From Paenibacillus macerans (GTDB taxonomy: Bacteria; Bacillota; Bacilli; Paenibacillales; Paenibacillaceae): a DNA stretch of 64,000 bases. Of the stretch, positions 33,399 through 43,048 are shown in pieces (position 1 is the stretch's first letter; every line of letters begins with the position of its first letter). The stretch is taken from the NCBI RefSeq assembly GCF_023715465.1, contig NZ_JAMBOE010000017.1:1-64000 (forward strand), written 5' to 3'. The notes beneath the pieces are model-generated. The model worked only from the letters and a program-made list of their open reading frames with translations, was not told the DNA's origin and did no database searches. Position numbers and translations under genes: made by a program.

Positions 33399-34157
33399 TC
33401 ATCCAAACCGGCCGGAAATGTAATCGTCCGTCCGTTTTTCCGAAGGATTCGTAAAGATTTTGCTGGTGTCGTCATACTCAACCAGTTCACCCATAAGGAA
33501 AAACGCGGTTTTCTCCGATACCCGTGCAGCCTGATGCATGTTGTGGGTAACGATAATAATGCAGTATTCGCGTTTTAATTCGGCGATCAGTTCCTCGACT
33601 TTGGCGCTCGAAATCGGGTCCAGCGCGGATGCCGGCTCATCCATCAAGATGATGCTCGGGTTTACGGCGATCGAACGGGCGATGCAGAGACGCTGCTGTT
33701 GTCCTCCGGACAATGCCAGCGCCGACCTGTGCAGCCGGTCCTTCGTCTCGTTCCAGAGCGCGGCTTTGGTGAGCGACTCCTCCACGATCTGATCCAGCTT
33801 CTTCTTGTCGCGGATGCCGTGATAACGCGGTCCAAACGCGATGTTTTCATAGATCGATTTATGAAAAGGATTCGGTTTCTGCCACACCATGCCGATTTTT
33901 TGCCGCAGCAGCACGACATCCGTTTTCGCATCGTTGATATTGTCGTCCCCGATCCAGATGTCCCCGGTGATCCGGGCGCCGGATATCAAATCGTTCATCC
34001 GGTTCAGACTGCGCAGGAACGTCGATTTCCCGCAGCCGGACGGCCCGATTAACGCCGTCACCTGCCGCGAGGCGAAGTCGAGCGAAATCTCTTTTACCGC
34101 TTGCTTTTCTCCGTAAAACACACTCAAATCTTTCGTGGATAATGCGGTATTTTGCAC
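33399..34157 (-). CDS. pstB: Phosphate ABC transporter ATPase
   Basis: A 252-residue ATPase of the high-affinity phosphate importer. Walker [10 protein letters not shown], the [12 protein letters not shown] motif specific to PstB, signature [14 protein letters not shown], Walker [14 protein letters not shown] and switch VTHNMHQA are visible. It starts with GTG at 34157 behind AGGAGGG. It is last in pstS-C-A-B; a second pstB is paired with phoU at 43727. The two differ enough (for example VDDN versus IEGAV regions) to be separate paralogues. Confidence 0.95.
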   Translation of the reverse strand: MQNTALSTKDLSVFYGEKQAVKEISLDFASRQVTALIGPSGCGKSTFLRSLNRMNDLISGARITGDIWIGDDNINDAKTDVVLLRQKIGMVWQKPNPFHKSIYENIAFGPRYHGIRDKKKLDQIVEESLTKAALWNETKDRLHRSALALSGGQQQRLCIARSIAVNPSIILMDEPASALDPISSAKVEELIAELKREYCIIIVTHNMHQAARVSEKTAFFLMGELVEYDDTSKIFTNPSEKRTDDYISGRFG

Positions 34158-34169
34158 CTCGGAGCCCTC

Positions 34170-35057
34170 CTATTTCGTAGCCGTAAATTTCTTGTACATC
34201 AGGCGGCCGACCCAACGTGCGAGCAGGTTGAACAGAAGCACCGTGATGATCAGCACGGCCGAAGCGCCCGCGGCGATTTCCGGAGCATCCGGAGCCAGCC
34301 CTTCGGAATTGATCTTCCAGATATGAACGGCAAGCGTCTCCGCCGGGCGAAACGGGTTCAGCGGCGACGTCGGGCTAAGCGGGTTCCAGTTCCCGAAGTC
34401 CAGTCTCGGACTGCTCATACCGGCCGTAAACAACAGCGCCGCCGCTTCGCCAAACACGCGGCCCGCAGCCAGAATCGTCCCGGTCAAAATGACCGGCATC
34501 GCGATTGGCAGCATGATCGAACTGATCGTTTTCCATTTGGACAAGCCCAGCGCCAGGCTCGCTTCTTTCTGTGCTTGCGGCACGCTGGCCATGCCCTGCT
34601 CCGTAATCCGCACCATCAGCGGCAGGTTAAACACCGTTAACGCAAGCGCCCCGGAGAACAAGGAGAAACCAAAGCCAAAAACATTAACGATCACAAGCAA
34701 GCCAAACAAACCGACGACAATCGACGGAAAAGAAGACAATACTTCGACGATCAGCCGGATAAAATTCGTCAGCTTACCCGGTTTCGCATATTCGCTCATA
34801 TAAATGCCTGCGCCGAGTCCAAGCGGAATCGTGATAATCAGCGTTAGAACAAGCAGGAACAAGGAATTGAATAATTGCGGACCAATCCCGCCGCCAGCCT
34901 TGATCGTCTCCGGTGGAGAGGTCAGAAAATCAAAGCTGATATGGCCTAGCCCGCGGACTAAAATAAACCCGAGCAGCCCGACCATGATCAGCACAATAAC
35001 GCCTGCCAGCGCAATAATCACGGCAGTGGCAATTTTGTCTGCTGTTTTTGCACTCAT
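34170..35057 (-). CDS. pstA: Phosphate ABC transporter permease PstA
   Basis: A 295-residue permease with six helices. Marks are FLTSPPETIKAGGGIGPQLFNSLFLL, the Arg-containing MVRITEQGMASVPQAQKEASLALG loop and the GRVFGEAAALLFTAG region. ATG at 35057 overlaps the PstC stop by the ATGA arrangement and follows GGAAGGGAGAG, which rules out the longer reading from 35138. Confidence 0.95.
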   Translation of the reverse strand: MSAKTADKIATAVIIALAGVIVLIMVGLLGFILVRGLGHISFDFLTSPPETIKAGGGIGPQLFNSLFLLVLTLIITIPLGLGAGIYMSEYAKPGKLTNFIRLIVEVLSSFPSIVVGLFGLLVIVNVFGFGFSLFSGALALTVFNLPLMVRITEQGMASVPQAQKEASLALGLSKWKTISSIMLPIAMPVILTGTILAAGRVFGEAAALLFTAGMSSPRLDFGNWNPLSPTSPLNPFRPAETLAVHIWKINSEGLAPDAPEIAAGASAVLIITVLLFNLLARWVGRLMYKKFTATK

Positions 35058-35956
35058 CGTTTTGCTCTCCCTTCCAACCACCGTACGATAAAGACGAAGA
35101 CGAAGGTCATCAGCATCAAAATTAAGGCAAGTGTCCAAAGCACGTCGTTCTGCGTCGTCCCCATAACCGTATTGCCCATGCTGAGCGTGATGACGCTGGT
35201 CAGCGTGGAGGTGGATTCAAACAGCGAGCGCGGAATATGCGGCGCGTTCCCGATCACCATCTGTACGGCCAACGCTTCCCCGAAGGCCCGGGCCATCCCC
35301 AGTACAACCCCGGTGAGCAGCGAGGGCATCGTGGTCGGCAGGACGGTCCGCCACAAGGTTTGCCAGCGCGTGGCCCCCAAAGCATAAGAACCTTCTTGCA
35401 AGCCGGGAGGAAGAGCGGAGATCGCATCCGTGGCGATGGACGTAATCGTAGGCAAAATCATGATCGATAATACCGTCGCCCCCGCAAAAATGCCAAGCCC
35501 TTGTCCGGGAAAAATGTCCCGGTAAAACGGGACGATCACGCTCAGGCCGACAAAACCGTAAACGACCGAAGGAATCCCGGCCAGCAGCTCGATCACCGGC
35601 AGCAAAAACTTTTTGCCGAATTTAGGCATAATTTCGACCATAAACAGGGCTGCGCAAATGCTGAGCGGCGCCGCGATGAGGGCCGCCAGGATCGAAGTGC
35701 TGAACGATCCCAATATGAAGGGGAGCGCCCCAAACATCGGGGGTGCGCCCTCCGGCCTCCACACGGTGCTTCCAAAAATTTGGCCGATCGAAATCCCGTC
35801 CTGAAAAAAGGTGCTTAAACCTCTGGTTGAGACAAAATACACCATCGAGAAAATCGTCACAACCAACAACACGATGCAAAATGACGTAAATATTTTACCG
35901 GTCCATTCCTCTATGATGTGCGGCTGTACTTTTTTATTTCCGCCGGACTGAGCCAT
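35054..35956 (-). CDS. pstC: Phosphate ABC transporter permease PstC
   Basis: A 300-residue permease with six helices. IFGSTVWRPEGAPPMFGALPFILGS and the GLQEGSYALGATRWQTLWRTVLP loop are diagnostic of PstC. ATG at 35956 follows AAAGGGAGAGG. It lies 86 bases after PstS; that gap has no clear terminator. Confidence 0.95.
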   Translation of the reverse strand: MAQSGGNKKVQPHIIEEWTGKIFTSFCIVLLVVTIFSMVYFVSTRGLSTFFQDGISIGQIFGSTVWRPEGAPPMFGALPFILGSFSTSILAALIAAPLSICAALFMVEIMPKFGKKFLLPVIELLAGIPSVVYGFVGLSVIVPFYRDIFPGQGLGIFAGATVLSIMILPTITSIATDAISALPPGLQEGSYALGATRWQTLWRTVLPTTMPSLLTGVVLGMARAFGEALAVQMVIGNAPHIPRSLFESTSTLTSVITLSMGNTVMGTTQNDVLWTLALILMLMTFVFVFIVRWLEGRAKR

Positions 35957-36042
35957 GAAACCTCTCCCTTTACACAGCACAGAAAGAGGCAGAAATGTCC
36001 GCCTCTTCGCTCTGCCGATATGATGTTATCGTATACTGTTAT

Positions 36043-37011
36043 TTATTTGGTAATGTTGCCGTCTACGTCGCGTTTAACTTGCATTTTGCTTACCGGAATG
36101 TAGCCAAGCTCTACAACATCGCCATCTTCTTTTTGCACATCTTCGGAAACCATGTAGTCAAGGAACGCCTTAACGACATCGTTTGGCTCGCCCTTCGTGT
36201 ACATATGCTCATAAGCCCATACCGGATAAGTACCGTTTGCTACATTATCCACAGTTGCTTCCACGCCTTCGTATTTCACGGTTTTTACAGTGTCATCTCC
36301 CAAGTAGGAAAGCGCCAGATAACCGATGGCTCCCGGCGTTTCGCCGACAAGCTTCTTAACCGTACCTGAGGAATCCTCTTGGATCGAACCTTGCAGGTCT
36401 TCCGTTTTCGTGCCAAGTGCGTATTTCTCAAACGTAGCGCGCGTACCGGAGCTCGAAGGACGGTTTACGATTTGAATCTTTTGATCCGGGCCGCCCAGGT
36501 CTTTCCAGTTCGTTACTTTACCCGTAAAGATTTGCACCAGTTGGTCTTTCGTAAGGTTGTCGATCGTCACATCCGGATTCACCACAGCGGCCATAGCGAC
36601 AACCGCTACTTGGTGGTCAACCAGCTCGGAAGCTTGTGCGGCTTCCAGCTTCTCTTCGGCAAACACGTCGGAGTTACCGATGTCAGCCTGTCCGCCGGAA
36701 ACTTGCGTCAGCCCCGTGCCGCTGCCTCCGCCTTGAACCTGAATGGATACGTTTGGATTTTGCTCCATGAATTTTTTCGAAACTTGATCTACCAGCGGTT
36801 GGAGCGCCGAGGAACCTACAGCCAGAACCGAGCCGGACAAATCGGAAGTTGCCGCGTTCCCGCCGCTGTTCGCCGGTGCCTCGTTTTTCGCCCCTGCGTT
36901 ACCGCCTTCAGCAGCACCCGAGGTGTTAGTTTTTGCGTTGCCCCCCTGACCACAAGCCGCCAAGGTCAAGCTTAATACCAAAGTCAAAACCATAAGCATA
37001 CTCTTTTTCAT
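36043..37011 (-). CDS. pstS: Phosphate-binding lipoprotein PstS
   Basis: A 322-residue binding protein that captures phosphate outside the cell. Lipobox LTLAAC puts the lipid Cys at residue 20; a Gly/Asn/Ala tether follows. Phosphate-site segments are VGSSALQPLV, GGGSGTGLTQVSGGQADIGNSD and NRPSSSGTRATFEKY. ATG at 37011 follows AAGGGGG; the longer ORF upstream to 37140 is promoter sequence. Three Pho-box half-sites lie upstream. Confidence 0.95.
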   Translation of the reverse strand: MKKSMLMVLTLVLSLTLAACGQGGNAKTNTSGAAEGGNAGAKNEAPANSGGNAATSDLSGSVLAVGSSALQPLVDQVSKKFMEQNPNVSIQVQGGGSGTGLTQVSGGQADIGNSDVFAEEKLEAAQASELVDHQVAVVAMAAVVNPDVTIDNLTKDQLVQIFTGKVTNWKDLGGPDQKIQIVNRPSSSGTRATFEKYALGTKTEDLQGSIQEDSSGTVKKLVGETPGAIGYLALSYLGDDTVKTVKYEGVEATVDNVANGTYPVWAYEHMYTKGEPNDVVKAFLDYMVSEDVQKEDGDVVELGYIPVSKMQVKRDVDGNITK

Positions 37012-37047
37012 TGTCTCAGGTTTCCCCCTTATTTGTTTTACAACCTG

Positions 37048-37101
37048 ATTATAGGCGGCGAAGATCAATCCCGTGTTTTCGTAATGTAAACTTTGTGTAA
37101 A
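37048..37101 (-). promoter_or_regulatory. PhoP-dependent promoter of pstS
   Basis: Minus-strand half-sites TTTACA (37101-37096), TTTACA (37090-37085) and AAAACA (37079-37074) are spaced by exactly 11 bases, the Bacillus Pho-box arrangement. A -10 TATAAT lies at 37053-37048 and the ATG 37 bases further on. Confidence 0.8.
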
Positions 37102-37205
37102 ATGACATTGGCGGATCCCCCTTAATTTCGACAAAGGCAAACAAAAATAAACACTCCCCTAAATTGGATACAGGGAGTGTTCATTCGGTGTTCATGCAAA
37201 TTCGG

Positions 37206-37676
37206 TTATTCGATTTCTCTCGTATTTTTGGACAGCAGCCCGGTCAGTTCCTTCATAAACATATTGATATCTTTAAACTGGCGGTACACCGAAGCAAAAC
37301 GAACATAGGCCACTTCGTCCACGGGGTATAATTGCTCCATCACCAGCTCGCCGATCTCGCGGCTTTCCACTTCGGCATTGGCCGAATGGCGCATGGACCG
37401 CTCCACCTCGGACACGATGCTTTCCAGGCGCTCCACGGAAACCGGGCGTTTCTCACAGGCCCGGATCAAGCCGCGCAGCATTTTCTCGCGGCTGAACTCC
37501 TCGCGGCTTCCATCCTTTTTGATGACGATCAGCGGCATTTCTTCCACCATTTCAAAGGTCGTAAACCGCCGGCTGCATTTCTCGCATTCCCGCCTCCGCC
37601 GGATCGACCTGTTTTCGTTGGCCGGCCTTGAATCCAACACCTTTGTCCCCAAATAATCGCAATACGGACATTTCAA
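37206..37676 (-). CDS. nrdR: Transcriptional repressor NrdR
   Basis: A 156-residue repressor of ribonucleotide reductase genes. The N terminus is a zinc ribbon (CPYC and CEKC), then an ATP-cone ([33 protein letters not shown]). Length equals the family. It starts with TTG at 37676 (reading as LKCPYC) behind AAGGAGGGGG; the ORF extension upstream to 37706 runs through the ribosome binding site. It lies between pstS and the SASP gene, transcribed toward pstS. Confidence 0.95.
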   Translation of the reverse strand: MKCPYCDYLGTKVLDSRPANENRSIRRRRECEKCSRRFTTFEMVEEMPLIVIKKDGSREEFSREKMLRGLIRACEKRPVSVERLESIVSEVERSMRHSANAEVESREIGELVMEQLYPVDEVAYVRFASVYRQFKDINMFMKELTGLLSKNTREIE

Positions 37677-37801
37677 CGTCAGCCCCCTCCTTTCCACAGA
37701 TTGCAATTTACATTAATTCCAATAAATAACTTCGAAAAAAAGTAATGAAGTTGATAGTCCCGGCACATAATACTGTTACCAACCACAAGGAGGTGAACAT
37801 C

Positions 37802-38041
37802 ATGGCACAAAATAATAACTCTTCGAACGACCTGGTGGTTAGACAAGCTTCCGGAGCATTGGATCAAATGAAATATGAAATCGCTCAGGAACTTGGCATC
37901 TCTTTCCCACAAGACGGATATGCTGGTAACCTGACTTCCTACGAAAACGGTTCGATCGGTGGTTTCATTACGAAACGCTTGGTTACTATCGCTGAACAAC
38001 AGCTGGCAGGCCAAGCCGGTGGCCAAGCTGGCCAATTCTAA
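37802..38041 (+). CDS. Alpha/beta-type small acid-soluble spore protein
   Basis: A 79-residue spore protein that coats DNA in the dormant spore. [14 protein letters not shown] contains the GPR protease site, and [15 protein letters not shown] is the second conserved block. The Gln/Gly/Ala-rich tail is usual. ATG at 37802 follows AAGGAGGTG. Expression in the forespore under sigma-G is family knowledge. It confirms a spore former. It is convergent with the lytic transglycosylase gene. Confidence 0.95.
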   Translation: MAQNNNSSNDLVVRQASGALDQMKYEIAQELGISFPQDGYAGNLTSYENGSIGGFITKRLVTIAEQQLAGQAGGQAGQF

Positions 38042-38057
38042 TAACGCCGATCACCCC

Positions 38058-38100
38058 GAAGCATTGACAGGCGGATAACGCCGGTCAGTGCTTCTTTTTT
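38058..38100. terminator. Bidirectional terminator between SASP and transglycosylase genes
   Basis: GAAGCATTGACAGGCG pairs with CGCCGGTCAGTGCTTC (three mismatches) around GATAA, followed by T6 on the plus strand. Confidence 0.85.
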
Positions 38101-38109
38101 CAACACAAA

Positions 38110-38673
38110 TCAAAGCTCGTCGTAAATGTCGGAATACTGTTTATAGTAATGCGTTACCCGCTGAACATAATGACGGGTTTCACCAAAGGGTATATTTTTG
38201 GACGTTTCCAAACGGCCGTCCCATTTCCCGCTTTTAATCCAGTTCTTGACATTAGTCGGCCCTGCATTATAGGCGGCGATCATGGCGATTTCATTGCCGT
38301 CAAACTGCTCCGACAGCGACTTTAAATACCAGGTCCCGATTTCGATGTTGGTCCCGATCTCATTCTGCACCTGATCCAGTGACGTATCGGGCAAACCCGC
38401 CTTCGTGATGACCCAGTTCGCCGTGTCCGGCATGATTTGCATGATCCCCAAAGCCCCTTTTTTCGACAGGGCTCCGGTCTTGTAATTGGTCTCCACCTTA
38501 ATGATGGCCGCCACGATAAACGGGTCGATGCCGTTGTTTTTCGCGTGAGAACGAATTTCTTCTTTATAATAAATCGGATAAAACAACGAGAGCCAAGCGG
38601 AATTAAAAAAGATCAAAACGATAAACCCCAGGAATAACAATAGCAGCACTCTTTTTTTGCGAAGCCACCTCAT
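38110..38673 (-). CDS. Lytic transglycosylase (SLT domain), membrane-anchored
   Basis: A 187-residue enzyme that cleaves peptidoglycan glycan strands. Residues 8-28 are one N-terminal membrane helix. The SLT fold covers about 45-165: VAAIIKVETNYKTGALSKKGALGIMQIMPDTANW has the catalytic Glu (VETN) and the GLMQI-type motif, and MIAAYNAGPTNVKNW is the third motif. ATG at 38673 overlaps the CoaE stop (ATGA). Part of the polA-mutM-coaE transcript. Confidence 0.9.
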   Translation of the reverse strand: MRWLRKKRVLLLLFLGFIVLIFFNSAWLSLFYPIYYKEEIRSHAKNNGIDPFIVAAIIKVETNYKTGALSKKGALGIMQIMPDTANWVITKAGLPDTSLDQVQNEIGTNIEIGTWYLKSLSEQFDGNEIAMIAAYNAGPTNVKNWIKSGKWDGRLETSKNIPFGETRHYVQRVTHYYKQYSDIYDEL

Positions 38674-39266
38674 AGCAGTCTCTGATCCCGCCAAAACCCG
38701 TCAATCTGACGCTCCGTCTCATCCAGTCCACGGCTGTTGTCGATCAAGATATCCGCCCTTTCTTTTTTCAGTTCGATATCCATTTGCGCATTCAGCCTGC
38801 GCTCCGCCTCTTCCCGGCTTAAACCGTCCCGCTGCATCAATCTGGACAGCTGCACGTCCCTCGGCACATAAACCACCATGATCCGTTCATACAACCGCTC
38901 AAGCCCCGACTCGTACAGCAGCGGAATATCCGCAACGACAAGCCGGCGGGGATCTTCGGCTTCGAGCCCGGCCATGCGTTTTCTCATCTCGGCGCGAATC
39001 GCCGGATGAGTCAGGTTTTCCAGCGCTTTTCGCTCCTCAGGGCTCGCGAACACGATCTCGCCCAGCTTTTTGCGGTTGAGCGTCCCGTCCGGGTGCAGCA
39101 CGGCTTGTCCGAAGCGCTCCGCCACCGCAGCCAGCACCGGATGCCCGGGCTCCATGATTTCCCTGGCGATGACATCCGCATCGATCAAAACGGCTCCCTT
39201 TCGCACCAGCATGCGGGATACCGTGCTTTTGCCTGTGGCGATGCCTCCGGTCAAGCCGATGTTCAT
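38670..39266 (-). CDS. coaE: Dephospho-CoA kinase
   Basis: A 198-residue enzyme for the last step of coenzyme A synthesis. The P-loop GLTGGIATGKST at the N terminus, DADVIAREIMEPG and the VADIPLLYESGLE segment are diagnostic. It overlaps mutM by four bases upstream and the transglycosylase gene by four downstream. Confidence 0.95.
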   Translation of the reverse strand: MNIGLTGGIATGKSTVSRMLVRKGAVLIDADVIAREIMEPGHPVLAAVAERFGQAVLHPDGTLNRKKLGEIVFASPEERKALENLTHPAIRAEMRKRMAGLEAEDPRRLVVADIPLLYESGLERLYERIMVVYVPRDVQLSRLMQRDGLSREEAERRLNAQMDIELKKERADILIDNSRGLDETERQIDGFWRDQRLL

Positions 39267-40174
39267 CCTTTTAACACCTCACTGTTTTCGCGGGAGCTGG
39301 AACCGGCTCGTCCGAGCCCTGCCTTGCTTCGTCCGCGGCCGGTCCGGTAAGGCTTCTGGCATGTGGGGCAAAAATGAGTTCCCCGGCCGCCGACAACCGT
39401 CTTTTCCACCGGATGCCCGCATACGAGACAAACCTCGCCGGTCCGCCCGTAGATGCGCAAGGCATGCTGGAACATGCCCATCTCCCCTTGACCGTTCACA
39501 TACGATTTGATCGAGGAGCCGCCGGCGTTTACCGCTTCGTTCAGCGTGGCCACGATCGCCTCGTGCAGCCGGTCGAGATCAGCCCGGCTAAGCTTGTCCG
39601 CCGGATGCTCCGGATGGATGCCGGCCCGGAATAAAGCTTCATCCACATAAATATTCCCCAAACCGACGACATATTCCTGGTTCAGCAGCGCGGGTTTGAT
39701 TTTTGTCGTCCGCCGCGCCATCAGCTTGCGGAAAACCTCCGGCGTAAATGAATCGTCCAGCGGCTCCACTCCCAGTTTGGCCAAAGGGTTGCTCGCAAAT
39801 TCCTCCCCCGGGGAAAACAAATGCATCGTGCCAAATTGCCTTACATCCTTATATCTCAACTCCGTGCCGTCGGTAAATTTAAAAATGACATGCGTATGCT
39901 TTTCGACGGGTTCCTCCTCGGAATATACTCCGTATCGGCCCTCCATACGCAAATGGGAAACGAGCACAAGCCCGTCCATCACGATCCGCAAAAACTTGCC
40001 CCTGCGGCCGATTTCCACGATCCGGCGGCCCGTAAGCTCCGTCTCAAACCGCTGTATATCGTCCGGCCGCTGGATGATTCGCGGCAGGTACACCTTGACG
40101 GAGCGGATCGTTTTCCCCACGATCAATTCGGTCAGCGTTCTTCTGACCGTTTCCACTTCCGGCAATTCCGGCAT
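39263..40174 (-). CDS. mutM: Formamidopyrimidine-DNA glycosylase
   Basis: A 303-residue DNA repair enzyme that removes 8-oxoguanine. The N-terminal catalytic MPELPEVETVRRTL, the H2TH region (NIYVDEALFRAGIHPE) and the C-terminal zinc finger CLVCGHP...CPTCQK are complete. About 28 extra residues, rich in Arg/Ser/Gly, follow the zinc finger, beyond the usual 270-280. It sits 23 bases after polA, a common Bacillales pairing. Confidence 0.95.
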   Translation of the reverse strand: MPELPEVETVRRTLTELIVGKTIRSVKVYLPRIIQRPDDIQRFETELTGRRIVEIGRRGKFLRIVMDGLVLVSHLRMEGRYGVYSEEEPVEKHTHVIFKFTDGTELRYKDVRQFGTMHLFSPGEEFASNPLAKLGVEPLDDSFTPEVFRKLMARRTTKIKPALLNQEYVVGLGNIYVDEALFRAGIHPEHPADKLSRADLDRLHEAIVATLNEAVNAGGSSIKSYVNGQGEMGMFQHALRIYGRTGEVCLVCGHPVEKTVVGGRGTHFCPTCQKPYRTGRGRSKAGLGRAGSSSRENSEVLKG

Positions 40175-40197
40175 GGCTAGTCACCTCTTCGTTTGTT

Positions 40198-42873
40198 CTA
40201 CTTCGCTTCGTACCAGTTGCCGCCGTTGCTGACCTCCGCCTTAAGCGGCACGGACAGCTTAATCGCGTTCTCCATCGTTTCGGGTACGAGCTTCTTCATC
40301 ATGTCCAGCTCCTCCGGAGGGACTTCAAACACCAATTCGTCATGCACCTGCAGCAGCATCCGGCTCTTCAAGCCATGCTCGTACAATGCCTTGTCCATCT
40401 TCACCATCGCCAGCTTGATAATATCCGCTGCGGTTCCCTGGATCGGCGTATTCATCGCGGTGCGTTCGGCAAACGAACGCAAATTGAAGTTTGAAGCGTT
40501 GATTTCCGGTAAATAGCGCCGCCGCTCCAGCAAGGTTTTGACGTAACCGTCACGTTTGGCTTCCTTGACGATCTCGTCCATATACCGGCGAACGCCCTGG
40601 AACGCTTCAAAATACTGCTCGATAAAGCGGGCCGCTTCCTTCCGCGTAATGTTCAGGTTCTGGGATAATCCGTAATCGCTGATTCCGTACACAATGCCGA
40701 AGTTGACCGCTTTTGCCGAACGGCGCATATTCGCGTCCACCTCGTCCGGCCCGACGCCAAAGACGTCCATCGCCGTCTTCGTATGAATGTCCATATCGTG
40801 CAGGAAAGCCTCCTGCAGCCCCTTGTCGCCGGAAATATGGGCCAGGACGCGAAGCTCGATCTGGGAGTAGTCGGCGGCGAGAATAAACCAGCCTTCCTCC
40901 GAAGGAACGAACACTTTGCGGATTTTGCGGCCTTCCTCCAGGCGGATCGGAATATTTTGCAAGTTCGGATATTGGCTGCTCAGCCGTCCGGTAGCGGCAA
41001 CCGTTTGCCGGAAATAGGTGTGCACCTTGCCCGTCTGCGGCATAATTTCCTTCAGCAAACCTTCCACATAGGTGGACTGCAGCTTGGCGAGCTGGCGGTA
41101 TTCGAGGATAAACTGGACGATCTCGTGGTATGGCGCCAGCTTCTCCAGAACCTCCGCATCGGTGGAATAACCCGTTTTGGTCTTTTTAATGACCGGCAGC
41201 CCCAGTTTATCGAACAGGATTTCTCCTAATTGTTTAGGCGAATTCAGGTTGAATTCCTGACCGGCGATTTCGTAAATTTGCGTTACCAGCTTGTTGATCT
41301 GCGCTTCAAATTCGACCCCGAGCTCTTTCAGGTCTTCCCGGTTGACGGCCACGCCTTGCTTCTCCATATCGGCCAGGATCCGCGACAGCGGCATCTCCAG
41401 ATCATAAAACAGCCCGTTCATCTCGTATTTCTCCAGATCGGCGCGCTGAAGCGGAACGATGCGCAGCAGCGCGTCCCCTTTGCGGGCCAAATGCCGGCCT
41501 AGTATCTCCGGATCGGGCACCTTGAATTTCGCACCTTTGCCGTACACGTCTTCATCCGCAGGCACGTGCGGAAGGCCGTATTTTGCCGCCAATCCGCTGA
41601 TCGTCTGGTCGTTTTCCGTCGGATCAAGCAAATAAGCGGCAAGCTGGACGTCATGTTCGGCGCCGGCAAAAGCGATGCCCTGCCAAAACAAGGCGAGATC
41701 GGCGCGGTGCAGGTCATACCCGCGTTTAGGGATGTTTTCGTCCGCCAGCCAGGACAGCACGTCCGCCGCTTCCTCCCGCTTCAGCAATTCAAAGGGCAGG
41801 AAAAAATGCCGCGTCGGCGTTGACAGCAGCAGCCCCATCAGTGTGGCATGGTGCGGATTATCCCCGTAGGACTCGATGATAATCCCTTCGACTTCCGCAA
41901 GCTGCCCGGATACTTCCGGCAAGGTGTCCGCGTCCACCATCGTCACGTTGATGTCCTCCACCGCCCGAGCCGCATCCGCGTCCGCATTCGCCCCAGCGTT
42001 ACCTCCCGCTCCCGCGGTAAAGGACAAGCGCTCCAGCAGAGATTTGAATTCCAGCTTGCGCAGCATCGGAACCGCTTTTTCCTCTTCGATACCGGAGAAT
42101 TGCATATCCTCCCAGGACCGCTCCACCGGCACCTCGCGGAAAATCGTCGCCAGTTGCTTGCTGAGCCGCGCATCCTCGGCATGGTTCACGAGATTTTCCA
42201 TCATTTTGCCCTTAAGCTCGCCGGTATGGGCCAATACTTCCTCCACGGAGCCGAATTGATGCAGCAGCTTCAACGCCGTCTTCTCCCCGATTCCCGGCAC
42301 GCCCGGGATATTGTCGGACGTATCGCCCATCAACCCCTTCAGGTCGATGATTTGCAGCGGCTTAAGGCCGTACCGCTCTTCAATTTCCTTCGGCCCGTAA
42401 GGCTCCACTTCGCTAACGCCCTTGCGGGTTAGCGCCACCTTGACCCGGTCGGTCACCACCTGCAGCATATCCTTGTCGCCGGTGACGACAAGCACTTCGC
42501 GATCCGATTCCTCGGCCTGTTTGCTGAGCGTGCCGATGATGTCGTCGGCTTCGTAGCCGGGCAGTTCAAACCAGGCGATGCCGAAGCTTTCCAGCAGCTC
42601 CCGCATCAGCGGGAACTGCTCCGACAGCTCCGGCGGTGTTTTTTCACGGCCGCCCTTATACTCCTGGTAACCTTCGTGGCGAAAGGTCGTTTTGCCCGCA
42701 TCAAACGCCACCAGAATATGAGTGGGCTGCTCCTCCTGAATCAGCCGGAGCAGCATATTGGTAAAACCGTAAACGGCATTCGTGTGCAGCCCGCCGGAGT
42801 TCGTCAGCGGCGGCATCGCAAAAAACGCCCGGTAAATTATGCTGTTGCCATCTATAAGGATCAATTTGTCCAT
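40198..42873 (-). CDS. polA: DNA polymerase I
   Basis: An 891-residue polymerase. Residues 1-290 are the 5'-3' exonuclease (LIDGNSIIYRAFFA, GVPGIGEKTALKLL). Residues about 315-480 have the 3'-5' exonuclease fold, but the DxE metal motif is replaced (GIIIESYGDN), so proofreading is probably absent as in Bacillus Pol I. The polymerase domain follows (YSQIELRVLAHISGD, RRSAKAVNFGIVYG, QVHDELVFEVP). ATG at 42873 follows GAGGTG. It heads polA-mutM-coaE-slt. Confidence 0.95.
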   Translation of the reverse strand: MDKLILIDGNSIIYRAFFAMPPLTNSGGLHTNAVYGFTNMLLRLIQEEQPTHILVAFDAGKTTFRHEGYQEYKGGREKTPPELSEQFPLMRELLESFGIAWFELPGYEADDIIGTLSKQAEESDREVLVVTGDKDMLQVVTDRVKVALTRKGVSEVEPYGPKEIEERYGLKPLQIIDLKGLMGDTSDNIPGVPGIGEKTALKLLHQFGSVEEVLAHTGELKGKMMENLVNHAEDARLSKQLATIFREVPVERSWEDMQFSGIEEEKAVPMLRKLEFKSLLERLSFTAGAGGNAGANADADAARAVEDINVTMVDADTLPEVSGQLAEVEGIIIESYGDNPHHATLMGLLLSTPTRHFFLPFELLKREEAADVLSWLADENIPKRGYDLHRADLALFWQGIAFAGAEHDVQLAAYLLDPTENDQTISGLAAKYGLPHVPADEDVYGKGAKFKVPDPEILGRHLARKGDALLRIVPLQRADLEKYEMNGLFYDLEMPLSRILADMEKQGVAVNREDLKELGVEFEAQINKLVTQIYEIAGQEFNLNSPKQLGEILFDKLGLPVIKKTKTGYSTDAEVLEKLAPYHEIVQFILEYRQLAKLQSTYVEGLLKEIMPQTGKVHTYFRQTVAATGRLSSQYPNLQNIPIRLEEGRKIRKVFVPSEEGWFILAADYSQIELRVLAHISGDKGLQEAFLHDMDIHTKTAMDVFGVGPDEVDANMRRSAKAVNFGIVYGISDYGLSQNLNITRKEAARFIEQYFEAFQGVRRYMDEIVKEAKRDGYVKTLLERRRYLPEINASNFNLRSFAERTAMNTPIQGTAADIIKLAMVKMDKALYEHGLKSRMLLQVHDELVFEVPPEELDMMKKLVPETMENAIKLSVPLKAEVSNGGNWYEAK

Positions 42874-42972
42874 ACTACACCTCGTCCCGAGTGTTTTGTT
42901 CCTGTTACCTATGATAACACAGCAGGCTTCCGGTTAACACCGCGAGGCCCCGTAAAGAGCGCAAAACAATAA

Positions 42973-43014
42973 AACCGGCAGCCGCCTGCATATTGCATAA
43001 GGCAGCTGCCGGTT
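42973..43014 (-). terminator. Terminator after phoU
   Basis: AACCGGCAGC(C)GCC at 42973 is inverted as GGC(A)GCTGCCGGTT ending at 43014; TTTTATTG follows on the minus strand. It separates phoU from polA. Confidence 0.8.
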
Positions 43015-43048
43015 GATCAACCGGTACACAACGTGTTAAAGAACACTT

